This document shows positions 47,686 through 55,434 of a stretch of 64,000 nt of DNA, one piece after another. The notes beneath the pieces are model-generated. The model saw nothing but the letters and a program-made list of their open reading frames with translations. It was not told the origin of the DNA and did no database searches. A program made the translations under genes and the position numbers. Location: the NCBI RefSeq assembly GCF_006094695.1, contig NZ_CP035103.1, positions 868,001-932,000 of the forward strand, in the 5' to 3' direction. The DNA comes from Kocuria rosea. Lineage in GTDB: Bacteria; Actinomycetota; Actinomycetes; Actinomycetales; Micrococcaceae. How positions within the stretch are numbered: position 1 is the stretch's first letter; the number at the start of each line of letters is the position of its first letter.

Positions 47686-49356
47686 ATGAGAATCGTCATC
47701 GTGGGCGGCGTCGCCGGCGGAATGTCCGCGGCCACCCGTCTGCGCCGCCTGCTGGAGGACGCCGAGATCACGGTGTACGAGCGCAGCGGCCACGTGTCCT
47801 TCGCCAACTGCGGCCTGCCCTACCACGTGGGCGGCGTCATCGAGGAGCGCTCCGCGCTGCTGCTGCAGACCCCGCAGTCCCTGGGCGCCCGGTTCGGCCT
47901 CGACGTCCGGGTGGGGCACGAGGTCGTCGGCGTCGACCGGGACCGGCACGTGCTGCGCGTCCGGGACCTCGCCTCCGGCCGGGAGGAGGAGCGGGGCTAC
48001 GACGTCCTCGTCCTCTCCCCGGGGGCCGTCCCCGTCCGCCCGCCCGTGCCCGGCATCGAGCGCGCCCTGGTCCTGCGCGACATCGAGGACACCGACGCGG
48101 TCGTGGCCGCGGTCGAGGGCGCCCGCTCCGCCGTGGTCGTCGGCGGCGGCTACGTCGGCCTCGAGGTCGCCGAGCAGCTCGTCCACCGCGGCCTGCAGGT
48201 CTCCCTCGTCGAGGCCGCCCCCCAGGTCATGGCCCCGCTCGACCCCGAGATGGTCGAGCCCGTGCACACCCTGATGCGCGAGCGCGGGCTCGACCTGCGG
48301 CTGGGGACCACGGTCACCGAGGTGGGGGAGCGCACCGTGACGCTCGACGACGGCACCGAGCTGCCGGCCGACGTGGTCCTCGCCGCGGTCGGCGTCCGCC
48401 CCGACAGCACGCTGGCCCGGGCCGCGGGGCTGGAGGTCGGGGCGCGCGGCGGCATCGTCGTCGACGAGCACCTCCGCACCTCCGACCCGGACGTCTACGC
48501 CGTGGGGGACGCCGTGGAGAAGCGCGACGCCCTCGACGGGTCCGCCACGCTCGTCGCGCTGGCCAACACGGCCAATCTCCAGGGCCGGCTCGTCGCCGAC
48601 GTGATCGCCGGCATGGACGTCTCCGACCGGCCGGTGCTGGGCACCTCCGTGGTCGGCGTCTTCGGCCTCACGGCCGCGGCCACGGGCTGGAACGAGAAGC
48701 GGCTGCGCGCCGCGGGCCGGTCCTACCGGGCGATCCACACGCACCCCGCGAACCACGCCGGCTACTACCCCGGGGCGGAGGGGATGACCCTCAAGCTGCT
48801 CGTGGACCCGGAGGACGACGCGATCCTCGGCGCCCAGGGCGTGGGCGGGGCGGGCGTGGACAAGCGCATCGACGTCCTCGCCACGGCCATCACCGGCGGC
48901 ATCGCGGCCGCCGACCTCGCCGAGCTCGAGCTGGCCTACTCCCCGCTCTACGGCTCCGCCAAGGACCCCGTGAACATGCTCGGCTACATCGACCGCAACC
49001 ACCGGGACGGGCTCGTCGAGACCGTCCAGTGGCACGAGCTCGACGACCGCCTCGCCTCCGGCGCCACCCTGCTGGACGTCCGCACCCCGGGTGAGCACAC
49101 GGCGATGCCGATCCCCGGCGGGATCAACATCGAGCTGGACCGGCTGCGGGACCGCCTCGACGAGCTGCCGGAGGGCGAGCTCGTGGTGCACTGCCAGGCC
49201 GGCCTGCGCGGCTACCTCGCGGCCCGGGTCCTGGCGCAGCACGGACGGGACGTCGTCAACCTCGACGGCGGCTACCTCACCTGGGCGGCCCGGCCCGACG
49301 GCGCCGCGGCGACGCCCTCCGGCGACGACGAGGACCGGGGCTCCCCGGCCGGCTGA
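47686..49356 (+). CDS. CoA-disulfide reductase/NADH oxidase-like flavoprotein fused to rhodanese
   Basis: This 556-residue flavin-dependent pyridine nucleotide-disulfide oxidoreductase has FAD motif VIVGGVAGGMSAATRLR, redox Cys42 in SFANCGLPYH, NAD motif VVVGGGYVGLEVAEQLV, VYAVGDAVEKRD and a dimerisation domain. A C-terminal rhodanese (about 455-540) has a VHCQAGLRGYLA loop (C503). Fusions of this type (CoADR-RHD) reduce CoA persulfides/polysulfides and release sulfide. This gives a second sulfane-sulfur enzyme besides the MBL-rhodanese protein at 10347. TAGCAT 6 nt upstream suggests a leaderless transcript. A 25-bp hairpin follows. Confidence 0.92.
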   Translation: MRIVIVGGVAGGMSAATRLRRLLEDAEITVYERSGHVSFANCGLPYHVGGVIEERSALLLQTPQSLGARFGLDVRVGHEVVGVDRDRHVLRVRDLASGREEERGYDVLVLSPGAVPVRPPVPGIERALVLRDIEDTDAVVAAVEGARSAVVVGGGYVGLEVAEQLVHRGLQVSLVEAAPQVMAPLDPEMVEPVHTLMRERGLDLRLGTTVTEVGERTVTLDDGTELPADVVLAAVGVRPDSTLARAAGLEVGARGGIVVDEHLRTSDPDVYAVGDAVEKRDALDGSATLVALANTANLQGRLVADVIAGMDVSDRPVLGTSVVGVFGLTAAATGWNEKRLRAAGRSYRAIHTHPANHAGYYPGAEGMTLKLLVDPEDDAILGAQGVGGAGVDKRIDVLATAITGGIAAADLAELELAYSPLYGSAKDPVNMLGYIDRNHRDGLVETVQWHELDDRLASGATLLDVRTPGEHTAMPIPGGINIELDRLRDRLDELPEGELVVHCQAGLRGYLAARVLAQHGRDVVNLDGGYLTWAARPDGAAATPSGDDEDRGSPAG

Positions 49357-49379
49357 GCGGCACCCGGGGCGCGGCGCAG

Positions 49380-49440
49380 CACGAGGCCCCCGCACGGGAA
49401 CAGGGACGAGACGGTCCTGTTCCCGTGCGGGGGCCTCGTG
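49380..49440 (+). terminator. 25-bp hairpin terminator after the CoADR-rhodanese gene
   Basis: Bases 49380-49404 are the exact reverse complement of 49416-49440, with an 11-nt loop. No U-tract. Confidence 0.7.
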
Positions 49441-49825
49441 CGTGCCAGGACGGCCCGACGCTGGTTCACGAAAGGTAACAGGGGGAATTCTCCTGTCCCC
49501 GGAGCTGTGGCCGGGACGGGCGACCGGCCACCCACCTCCCGGCCCGCGGCGCGCGCCGGGGGAGCGTCCCCGACCGTCGACCCCCGGCCCGGGAACCGCA
49601 CGATTGCAGTCGAAAACGTCTCGCAGAGCGAGATGCGGGCTGTGATCTTTACCACTGGAAACCGATCGCGCGGTCGGCATCGCCCCTGGCAGCTCCACCG
49701 ACGAACGCATCGATAACGGAGGAATAACGCCGCCGTGACGGATCCGTGAGGAGGCCATAACACCCCGCTCCGTAGAACGGACGTGCCGGTAACACCGGTG
49801 TTACGTGCATCGAAAGGAGTTGGAC
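49441..49825 (+). promoter_or_regulatory. Upstream region of the Pls-like synthetase with operator-like palindromes
   Basis: The 385-nt gap has no gene. It holds the inverted repeat TCTCGC-AGA-GCGAGA (49619-49633) and the perfect palindrome GTAACACCGGTGTTAC (49789-49804) just ahead of the ribosome site (AAGGAG, ATG 49826). A partial copy TAACACC occurs at 49758-49764. TAGAAC (49773-49778) is a possible -10. These mark a regulated promoter; the DNA-binding protein is unknown. Confidence 0.5.
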
Positions 49826-52800
49826 ATGACCTCAGTGCCACATCGCTCTCACCGCCGCGAGGAGGCTGCGGCGGCAGAGCGAGTGCTGTGGGACGAGGCC
49901 GCCGCGAAGGGAGGCCCCGCCGGAGCAGCTCCGTGGACGGAGCCCTCGACCCGGGGCGTCCGGAGCACGGAGACCAAGCCCACCCGGCTGCACCACTTCT
50001 TCGAGCGCAGCTGCGACCTGACCCCCGACGCCCAGGCGCTGCACGCCGACGGCCGGGCCTACACCTACGCGGAGCTCGACGAGCTCGCCAACCGCCTGGC
50101 CCACCTGATCACCGGCTACGGCCTGAGCGCGGGCGACCGCGTCGGGATCCTGCTCCAGCGCTCCACGATGCTCTACGCGTCCCTCCTGGCGATCCTCAAG
50201 ACGGGCGCCACCTTCGTCCCGATCGACCCGAACCTGCCCGCGGACCGCGTGCAGTTCATCGCCGAGGACTCCGACCTGTCCCTCATGCTGACCTCCGCCG
50301 AGTTCGTGGCCCTGGTCGAGGACGCGCCCGCCGACGTCGTCGACGTCGGCCGGATCGGCGAGCGGCTCGGGGAGGCGCCCGCGCACCGCCCGGTCGTCCG
50401 CCACGAGGGCGACCCCACGTGCTACATCATCTACACCTCGGGCTCGACCGGCCGCCCCAAGGGCGTCGAGGTCGCGCACTCGAGCATCTGCAACTTCATC
50501 GAGATCGTGCCCGAGGTCTACGACGTCCGCTCCGAGGACCGCGTCTACCAGGGCATGACCATCGCGTTCGACTTCTCCATCGAGGAGATCTGGCCGACCT
50601 GGGCCGTGGGCGCCTCCCTGGTGGCCGGCCCCACCGACGACGCCCGCCTGGGACAGGGGCTCGCCGAGTTCCTGCAGCGCATGGAGATCTCCGTGCTCTA
50701 CTGCGTGCCGACCGTCCTGGCCACCCTCGAGCACGACCTGCCCCGCATCCGCAGCATCCTGGTGGGCGGCGAGGCCTGCCCCGCCGACCTCGTGGAGCGG
50801 TGGTCCACCCCCGAGCGCCGGATGCTCAACACCTACGGCCCCACCGAGGGCACCGTGACCGCCACGTGGGGCGAGCTCGCCCCCGGGCGGCCCGTGACCA
50901 TCGGCAAGCCCCTGCCCACCTACGAGGTGCGGATCCTCGACGAGGAGATGAACGAGGTCGCCGACGGCGAGCCGGGCGAGATCTGCATCGCCGGCCCCGG
51001 CGTGGCCCGCGGCTACGTCAACCTGCCGCACGTCACCGAGGAGCGCTTCCGCCCCCACCCGGACGGGCCCCGGGCCGGACGGATCTACCGCACCGGCGAC
51101 CTGGGCCGGTTCATGCCCGACGGCGAGATCGAGTACCTCGGCCGCGCCGACAGCGAGGTGAAGATCCGCGGTCACCGCGCGGACCTGCAGGAGATCGAGA
51201 ACGTGCTGCGCCGGGAGGACGCGGTGGCGGACGCCGCCGTGAAGCTCACCTCCGGCGGCGACGACGTCGCGGCGTTCCTCACCCTGCGCGCCCCGGTGCG
51301 CGACGAGCGCGCCCTCTTCGAGCTGCTCCACGACTCCGTGGTCGCGGCGCTGCCGCCGTACATGGTGCCGTCCTTCTACGAGATCCTGCCCGCGATGCCG
51401 ATGATGGTCAGCGGCAAGGTGGACCGGAAGAACCTGCCGGACCCCAGCACGCCCCGCTTCGTCACCACGATGGGGCTGGTCCCGCCGGCGACGGACGCCG
51501 AGTGGGGGATCACGGAGGTGTGGTCCAAGGTCTTCCGCATCCCCGAGGACCAGCTCTCCGTGGAGGCGGACTTCTTCATGGAGCTCGGCGGGCACTCGCT
51601 GCTCGCCGCGACCGCCACGTCCGAGCTGCGCCGCGCGCACCCGGACCAGGACATCTCCATCGCGGACATCTACACCTACCCGACCGTCCGGGACCTGGCG
51701 CGCCACCTGGACGCCGCCCCGGCGTACGTCCCCGCCGCGGCCGCCCCGGACGACCGCCCCGCGCCGCTGTACCACACCAGCGGCCGCGTGGCGCTGTGCG
51801 GCCTCGCGCAGGTGACGACGATGGTCCTGGCGGCCATGCTCGTCGGCTCCCCGCTCGCCGCGGTCCTGTACTCCTACGGCGGTCAGTTCAGCTACGCCCT
51901 GATGTGGGACATGCTCCTGGTGGGCGTCCTGGTCTCGGTGCTCGCCCGCGTCCTCCTGCCGTTCCTCGGCTCCCGCGTGCTGGGACGCTTCGTCAGACCG
52001 GGGCACCACGCCCTCTGGGGCCGGCAGTACTACCTGCTCTGGTGCATCGACGGGCTGACCCGGCTCTCGCCGCTCAACCTCCTGACCGGCACCCCGATGG
52101 CCGCCGTCTACCTGCGCCTGCTGGGCGCCAGGATCGGTCCGGACGCCCACGTGGGCACCGCCGCCATCGGCCTGCCCTCGCTCGTCACCGTCGGCGCCCG
52201 CGCCAGCATCGGCTACAACTCCTCCGTGCAGACCGCCCAGGTCGAGGAGGGGTGGGTGACCATCGCGCCGGTGCACATCGGCGACGACGCGTTCGTGGGG
52301 GCCAACGCCCTCCTGCAGCCGGGCACCCGGATCGAGGACGGTGCCCGCCTGGCCGAGCAGTCCCTGGCCTCCCGCAACCAGACGATCCCCGCCGGCGAGC
52401 ACTGGCTGGGCTCCCCGGCCCGGCCCGGTGACGGGGACGACGAGCTGCTCGAGCGGATGGAGCGGCGCCCGCTGCCCAGCGGCCGCTGGCCCGCCCCGCT
52501 GGCGGCCGGCCTGCTCCTGGGCTGGCTGGTCCTCGAGCTGATGCCCTTCGTCCTGGTGCTCCCGTCCTTCCTGATGATCTGGGCCGCGGCCCTGGAGTTC
52601 GGCCTCCCCGTGGGGCTCGCCCTCACCCCGGCGGTCGGTGTCGTCTACGTGCTCACGGTCTGCGCCGTGGTCGCGGGCGGCCGGAAGATCGTCCTGCGCC
52701 GCACGCCCACCGGCATCCACCCCGTGCGCAGCGGGCTCGGCGTGCGCAAGTGGATGGCGGACCAGCTGCTCTCCACCAGCCTGGAGAGCACCAACGCCCT

Positions 52801-53893
52801 GTACGCCACGATGTACACGGTCCCCTGGCTGCGCGCCCTGGGCGCCAAGGTCGGCCCTCGCTCCGAGGTCTCCACGGTCGGCCACATCGACCCGGACCTC
52901 CTCACCCTCGGCGAGGGAAGCTTCGTCGCGGACATGGCCAGCGTGGGCAGCGCCGTCTACCACCACGGTCACCTGTACATGGAGCGCACCGTGGTGGGCG
53001 ACCGCTCGTTCGTGGGCAACGCCGCGTTCGTGCCCTCGGGCACCCGGATGGGCGAGGGCTCCCTGGTGGGCGTCGCCTCGGTGCCCCCGGCCGACGTGCC
53101 GGACGGCACGTCCTGGCTGGGCTCGCCCGCCATGTTCCTGCCCCGCCGGCAGGACAGCGGCAACTACGACGAGAGCCTCACCTTCCGGCCCTCGCGCGGC
53201 AAGGTGGCGGCCCGCCTCGTCATCGAGGCGCTGCGCATCACGGTCCCGCCGGCGCTGATCGGGCTGATCGGCTACCTGGGCCTGCTCGCCTCGGTCGCCC
53301 TGGTGCCCGAGCTGACGCTGCTCGGCTTCGTGGCCGTGCTGCCCCTCGTCGCGCTGGCCACCGGCCTGACCGTGGTCCTCGCCGTCGTCGTCCTGAAGTG
53401 GGCGATCGTGGGCCGGTACCGCCAGCGCGTCGAGCCGCTGTGGGACAACTTCGTCCGGCGCAGCGAGTTCGTCACCGGCGTGTACGAGTCCGCGGCGGTC
53501 CCCGCCCTCATCGGCGGTCTCGTGGGCACGCCCCTGATCGGCCCGGTCCTGCGCCTGTTCGGCGCGCAGATCGGCCGGCGGACGTACATCGGCACCACCT
53601 ACCTGACCGAGTTCGACCTCGTCCACATCGGCGACGACGCCGCCGTCTCGACGGACGTGTCGCTGCAGACGCACCTCTTCGAGGACCGCGTGATGAAGAT
53701 GTCCCACGTGGAGATCCTGCCCGGGGCCTCCGTCGGTGCGCGCTCGATCGTGCTCTACGACACGACGGTCGGCGCGGGTGCCTCGGTGGACGCCCTGTCG
53801 CTGGTGATGAAGGGCGAGCAGCTGCTGCCCCACACCGCCTGGCGCGGCATCCCGGTGCGGTCGGCCACGGCCGCCCTGACCTCGGGACGATGA
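49826..53893 (+). CDS. Pls/PosA-like nonribosomal polyamino-acid synthetase (A-T-six TM-three C-like domains)
   Basis: This 1355-residue protein is laid out like epsilon-poly-lysine synthetase (about 1300). It has an adenylation domain (about 55-540; IIYTSGSTGRPKG near 200, NTYGPTEG, YRTGDLGR, VSGKVDRK), a carrier with Ser in MELGGHSLLAAT (about 591), then six hydrophobic helices around three tandem hexapeptide-rich C-type domains (about 690-860, 960-1090, 1195-1345). By-eye specificity residues are D235 F236 E239 C278 L299 G301 T322 V330 T331 K517 (GrsA numbering). E239 suggests a basic amino acid. There is no thioesterase. It would join amino acids at the membrane. ATG 49826 has AAGGAG 7 nt upstream. 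A SARP gene faces it. Confidence 0.85.
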   Translation: MTSVPHRSHRREEAAAAERVLWDEAAAKGGPAGAAPWTEPSTRGVRSTETKPTRLHHFFERSCDLTPDAQALHADGRAYTYAELDELANRLAHLITGYGLSAGDRVGILLQRSTMLYASLLAILKTGATFVPIDPNLPADRVQFIAEDSDLSLMLTSAEFVALVEDAPADVVDVGRIGERLGEAPAHRPVVRHEGDPTCYIIYTSGSTGRPKGVEVAHSSICNFIEIVPEVYDVRSEDRVYQGMTIAFDFSIEEIWPTWAVGASLVAGPTDDARLGQGLAEFLQRMEISVLYCVPTVLATLEHDLPRIRSILVGGEACPADLVERWSTPERRMLNTYGPTEGTVTATWGELAPGRPVTIGKPLPTYEVRILDEEMNEVADGEPGEICIAGPGVARGYVNLPHVTEERFRPHPDGPRAGRIYRTGDLGRFMPDGEIEYLGRADSEVKIRGHRADLQEIENVLRREDAVADAAVKLTSGGDDVAAFLTLRAPVRDERALFELLHDSVVAALPPYMVPSFYEILPAMPMMVSGKVDRKNLPDPSTPRFVTTMGLVPPATDAEWGITEVWSKVFRIPEDQLSVEADFFMELGGHSLLAATATSELRRAHPDQDISIADIYTYPTVRDLARHLDAAPAYVPAAAAPDDRPAPLYHTSGRVALCGLAQVTTMVLAAMLVGSPLAAVLYSYGGQFSYALMWDMLLVGVLVSVLARVLLPFLGSRVLGRFVRPGHHALWGRQYYLLWCIDGLTRLSPLNLLTGTPMAAVYLRLLGARIGPDAHVGTAAIGLPSLVTVGARASIGYNSSVQTAQVEEGWVTIAPVHIGDDAFVGANALLQPGTRIEDGARLAEQSLASRNQTIPAGEHWLGSPARPGDGDDELLERMERRPLPSGRWPAPLAAGLLLGWLVLELMPFVLVLPSFLMIWAAALEFGLPVGLALTPAVGVVYVLTVCAVVAGGRKIVLRRTPTGIHPVRSGLGVRKWMADQLLSTSLESTNALYATMYTVPWLRALGAKVGPRSEVSTVGHIDPDLLTLGEGSFVADMASVGSAVYHHGHLYMERTVVGDRSFVGNAAFVPSGTRMGEGSLVGVASVPPADVPDGTSWLGSPAMFLPRRQDSGNYDESLTFRPSRGKVAARLVIEALRITVPPALIGLIGYLGLLASVALVPELTLLGFVAVLPLVALATGLTVVLAVVVLKWAIVGRYRQRVEPLWDNFVRRSEFVTGVYESAAVPALIGGLVGTPLIGPVLRLFGAQIGRRTYIGTTYLTEFDLVHIGDDAAVSTDVSLQTHLFEDRVMKMSHVEILPGASVGARSIVLYDTTVGAGASVDALSLVMKGEQLLPHTAWRGIPVRSATAALTSGR

Positions 53894-53916
53894 CCCGGCC
53901 ATGACCGCCCAGTGGA

Positions 53917-53950
53917 CGTCCCCGCGACCCGGCAGCGGGTCGCGGGGACG
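53917..53950. terminator. Bidirectional terminator between the Pls-like and SARP genes
   Basis: CGTCCCCGCGACCCG (53917-53931) pairs perfectly with 53936-53950 across a GCAG loop. Confidence 0.65.
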
Positions 53951-54020
53951 CCGTTGCCCCGCCGCCGGGCACGCACCGGCCGGGACGGCTCAGGGCGGGA
54001 CGGCTCCGTGCGGGAGCGCG

Positions 54021-54734
54021 TCAGGCGCTGCGCATGTGGCCCATCAGCTGGGTGATCTGGGGGGAGGGCGGCGCTCCGAGCTCGTCGGCCATCGTGCTGC
54101 AGAAGCTGCGGAACGTCTGCAGGGCCGGGGCGTTGTTGCCGAGACCCAGGTCCGCCTCGATCGACACGCGGACCGCGCTCTCCCGCAGCGGGTCCAGGGC
54201 CCGGACGTTGTCGGCGAGCACGTGGGCCCGGTAGAAGTCGCGGTGCTCCAGGGAGAGCCGGGCGAGGTGCTCCACGGCGTTGACGTACAGGGTCCGCAGC
54301 CGGTCCTGCTCGGCCATCACCCAGCCGTCGTACCAGCCGGGCAGAAGCTGGGCGCCGTCGGGGGACAGGAACCAGGGGTCCTCCGTCACGGGCGCCGTGG
54401 CGGTGGCCGCCCGGTCCAGGGACGCGCGCAGCTCGTGCAGGTCCACGGTGACCGTTTCGGCCAGGGCGATGTTGTTGCCGCGGGCCCCGACGGCTCCGGG
54501 CACCTGGCGCGAGATGTTGAAGACGGTGGTGCGCAGGCTGCCCATCGCGCGCTCCGCGGTCCGGTCGGGCCACAGCAGCTCGCCGAGGAACCGGCGCGGC
54601 TTGGGACCGAGGACGGCGAGCGCGGCCAGCAGGCGCTGCTGCCGGTGGCCCAGGGCCAGCACGGTGCCGTCGAGCTCGACCTCGACGTTGCCGAGAAGCC
54701 GCAGCCTGATCGAGTGTTCCCCATCCATTGTCAT
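54021..54734 (-). CDS. SARP/BTAD-family transcriptional regulator
   Basis: The 237-residue regulator has an OmpR-type winged helix at the N-terminus (about 8-95: SIRLRLLGNVEVELDGTVLALGHRQQRLLAALAVLG, FLGELLWPDRTAERAMGSLRTTVFNISR). A BTAD helical domain follows (about 120-235: ARLSLEHRDFYRAHVLADNVRALDPLRESAVRVSIEADLGLGNNAPALQTFRSF, in parts). SARPs activate secondary-metabolite clusters in actinobacteria by binding heptamer direct repeats. It faces the Pls-like gene and is its most likely pathway regulator (inference). ATG 54734 and ATG 54728 are both possible; the direct repeat TGTCATGATC overlaps the start. Confidence 0.85.
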   Translation of the reverse strand: MTMDGEHSIRLRLLGNVEVELDGTVLALGHRQQRLLAALAVLGPKPRRFLGELLWPDRTAERAMGSLRTTVFNISRQVPGAVGARGNNIALAETVTVDLHELRASLDRAATATAPVTEDPWFLSPDGAQLLPGWYDGWVMAEQDRLRTLYVNAVEHLARLSLEHRDFYRAHVLADNVRALDPLRESAVRVSIEADLGLGNNAPALQTFRSFCSTMADELGAPPSPQITQLMGHMRSA

Positions 54735-55052
54735 GATCCCCCACTGTCATGATCACTGTCCCCGGTGCGCCCGGAGCCTGCCTTCCCCCGAAGGCCGTGG
54801 TCCGAGCACCGTCCTCTCCGGTCCCGCGGACCAGGATCCAGGTCCGCCGCGAGAGAGGGTTCAGGCACCGATGATCCCGGGCAACGCCCCGTGAGTCAAA
54901 AGCGAACGCCCGGAGTGCGTCAAAAGCAAACGAAAACCCAGGCGGCCGGCACACGACCCCGGTGGAGGGTGGTGCGCAGGACCGCACCGTGGTATACGAC
55001 TGATCCCCGGACCGGCGGTGCCGGCCGGGGCACGAGCTCAGGAGTTCTACCG
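54735..55052. other. Intergenic region with direct repeats between SARP and DUF3892 genes
   Basis: The 318-nt gap lies between divergent genes. It holds TGTCATGATC twice (54729-54738, 54745-54754) and GTCAAAAGCGAACG / GTCAAAAGCAAACG (54895-54908, 54919-54932), spaced 24 bp. Spaced direct repeats are what SARP regulators bind, though the usual period is 11 or 22 bp. No gene is seen here. Confidence 0.45.
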
Positions 55053-55316
55053 ATGACCGACCAGCGACCCGTCACGGGCGTCCGCACGGACCCCCTCGGG
55101 AACATCGTCGCCCTGTGCAATCCCGCGGAGGTGTGGTCCCCGCGGTCGACCACCCGGATCATCCGGGACATCGAGAGCGAGGTCCACCTCTACTACGTCC
55201 CGGGGTCGTCGGGGCAGCTGCGGGTCCGCGTGGTGTCCGCCGGGTGCGAGAAGCGGCTGTGGGCCGCCCCGGAGGACACCGTGTGCAACAACCTGCACGA
55301 CCTCCCGTCCGTCTGA
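55053..55316 (+). CDS. DUF3892-like small protein
   Basis: The 87-residue product fits DUF3892: VTGVRTDPLGNIVALCNPAEVWSPRSTTRIIRDIESEVHLYYVP in sense, followed by RVRVVSAGCEKRLWAAPEDTVCNNLHDLP. It is a small beta-rich domain of unknown function. An AGGAG site lies 9 nt before ATG 55053. It starts after the region with SARP-like repeats, so it may belong to the Pls/SARP regulon (speculative). Three copies of a 14-nt repeat and a hairpin follow the stop. Confidence 0.7.
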   Translation: MTDQRPVTGVRTDPLGNIVALCNPAEVWSPRSTTRIIRDIESEVHLYYVPGSSGQLRVRVVSAGCEKRLWAAPEDTVCNNLHDLPSV

Positions 55317-55317
55317 T

Positions 55318-55354
55318 CCGCACGGACTGGTCCGCACGGACTGGTCCGCACGGG
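55318..55354. repeat. 14-nt tandem repeat
   Basis: CCGCACGGACTGGT occurs twice in exact tandem (55318-55331, 55332-55345), then a partial third copy CCGCACGG, right behind the DUF3892 stop. Confidence 0.7.
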
Positions 55355-55368
55355 CCGATCCGCGCGGC

Positions 55369-55415
55369 ACGGGGTGCCCGGGCGCGTCCCGGCGCCCCGT
55401 GCCCGGGCACCCCGT
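55369..55415. terminator. Terminator between convergent DUF3892 and purB genes
   Basis: ACGGGGTGCCCGGGC (55369-55383) pairs perfectly with 55401-55415 across a 17-nt loop. Confidence 0.65.
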
Positions 55416-55434
55416 CGTCACGCGGGGCGCGGGC

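Noticed and set aside
49832..53902. Very long open frame (about 1356 codons) antisense to the Pls-like gene
   Set aside because: Composition is His/Gly/Arg/Val-rich with no domain, as expected for the mirror of a GC-rich gene. It has no ribosome site, and the sense frame has full domain support. Similar mirrors at 60389-62167, 27697-30549 and 40110-43112 were dropped for the same reason.
55053..55316. DUF3892 gene as an antitoxin or accessory of the Pls unit
   Set aside because: Only proximity suggests it. A perfect terminator and a different promoter region separate it, and there is no toxin partner.
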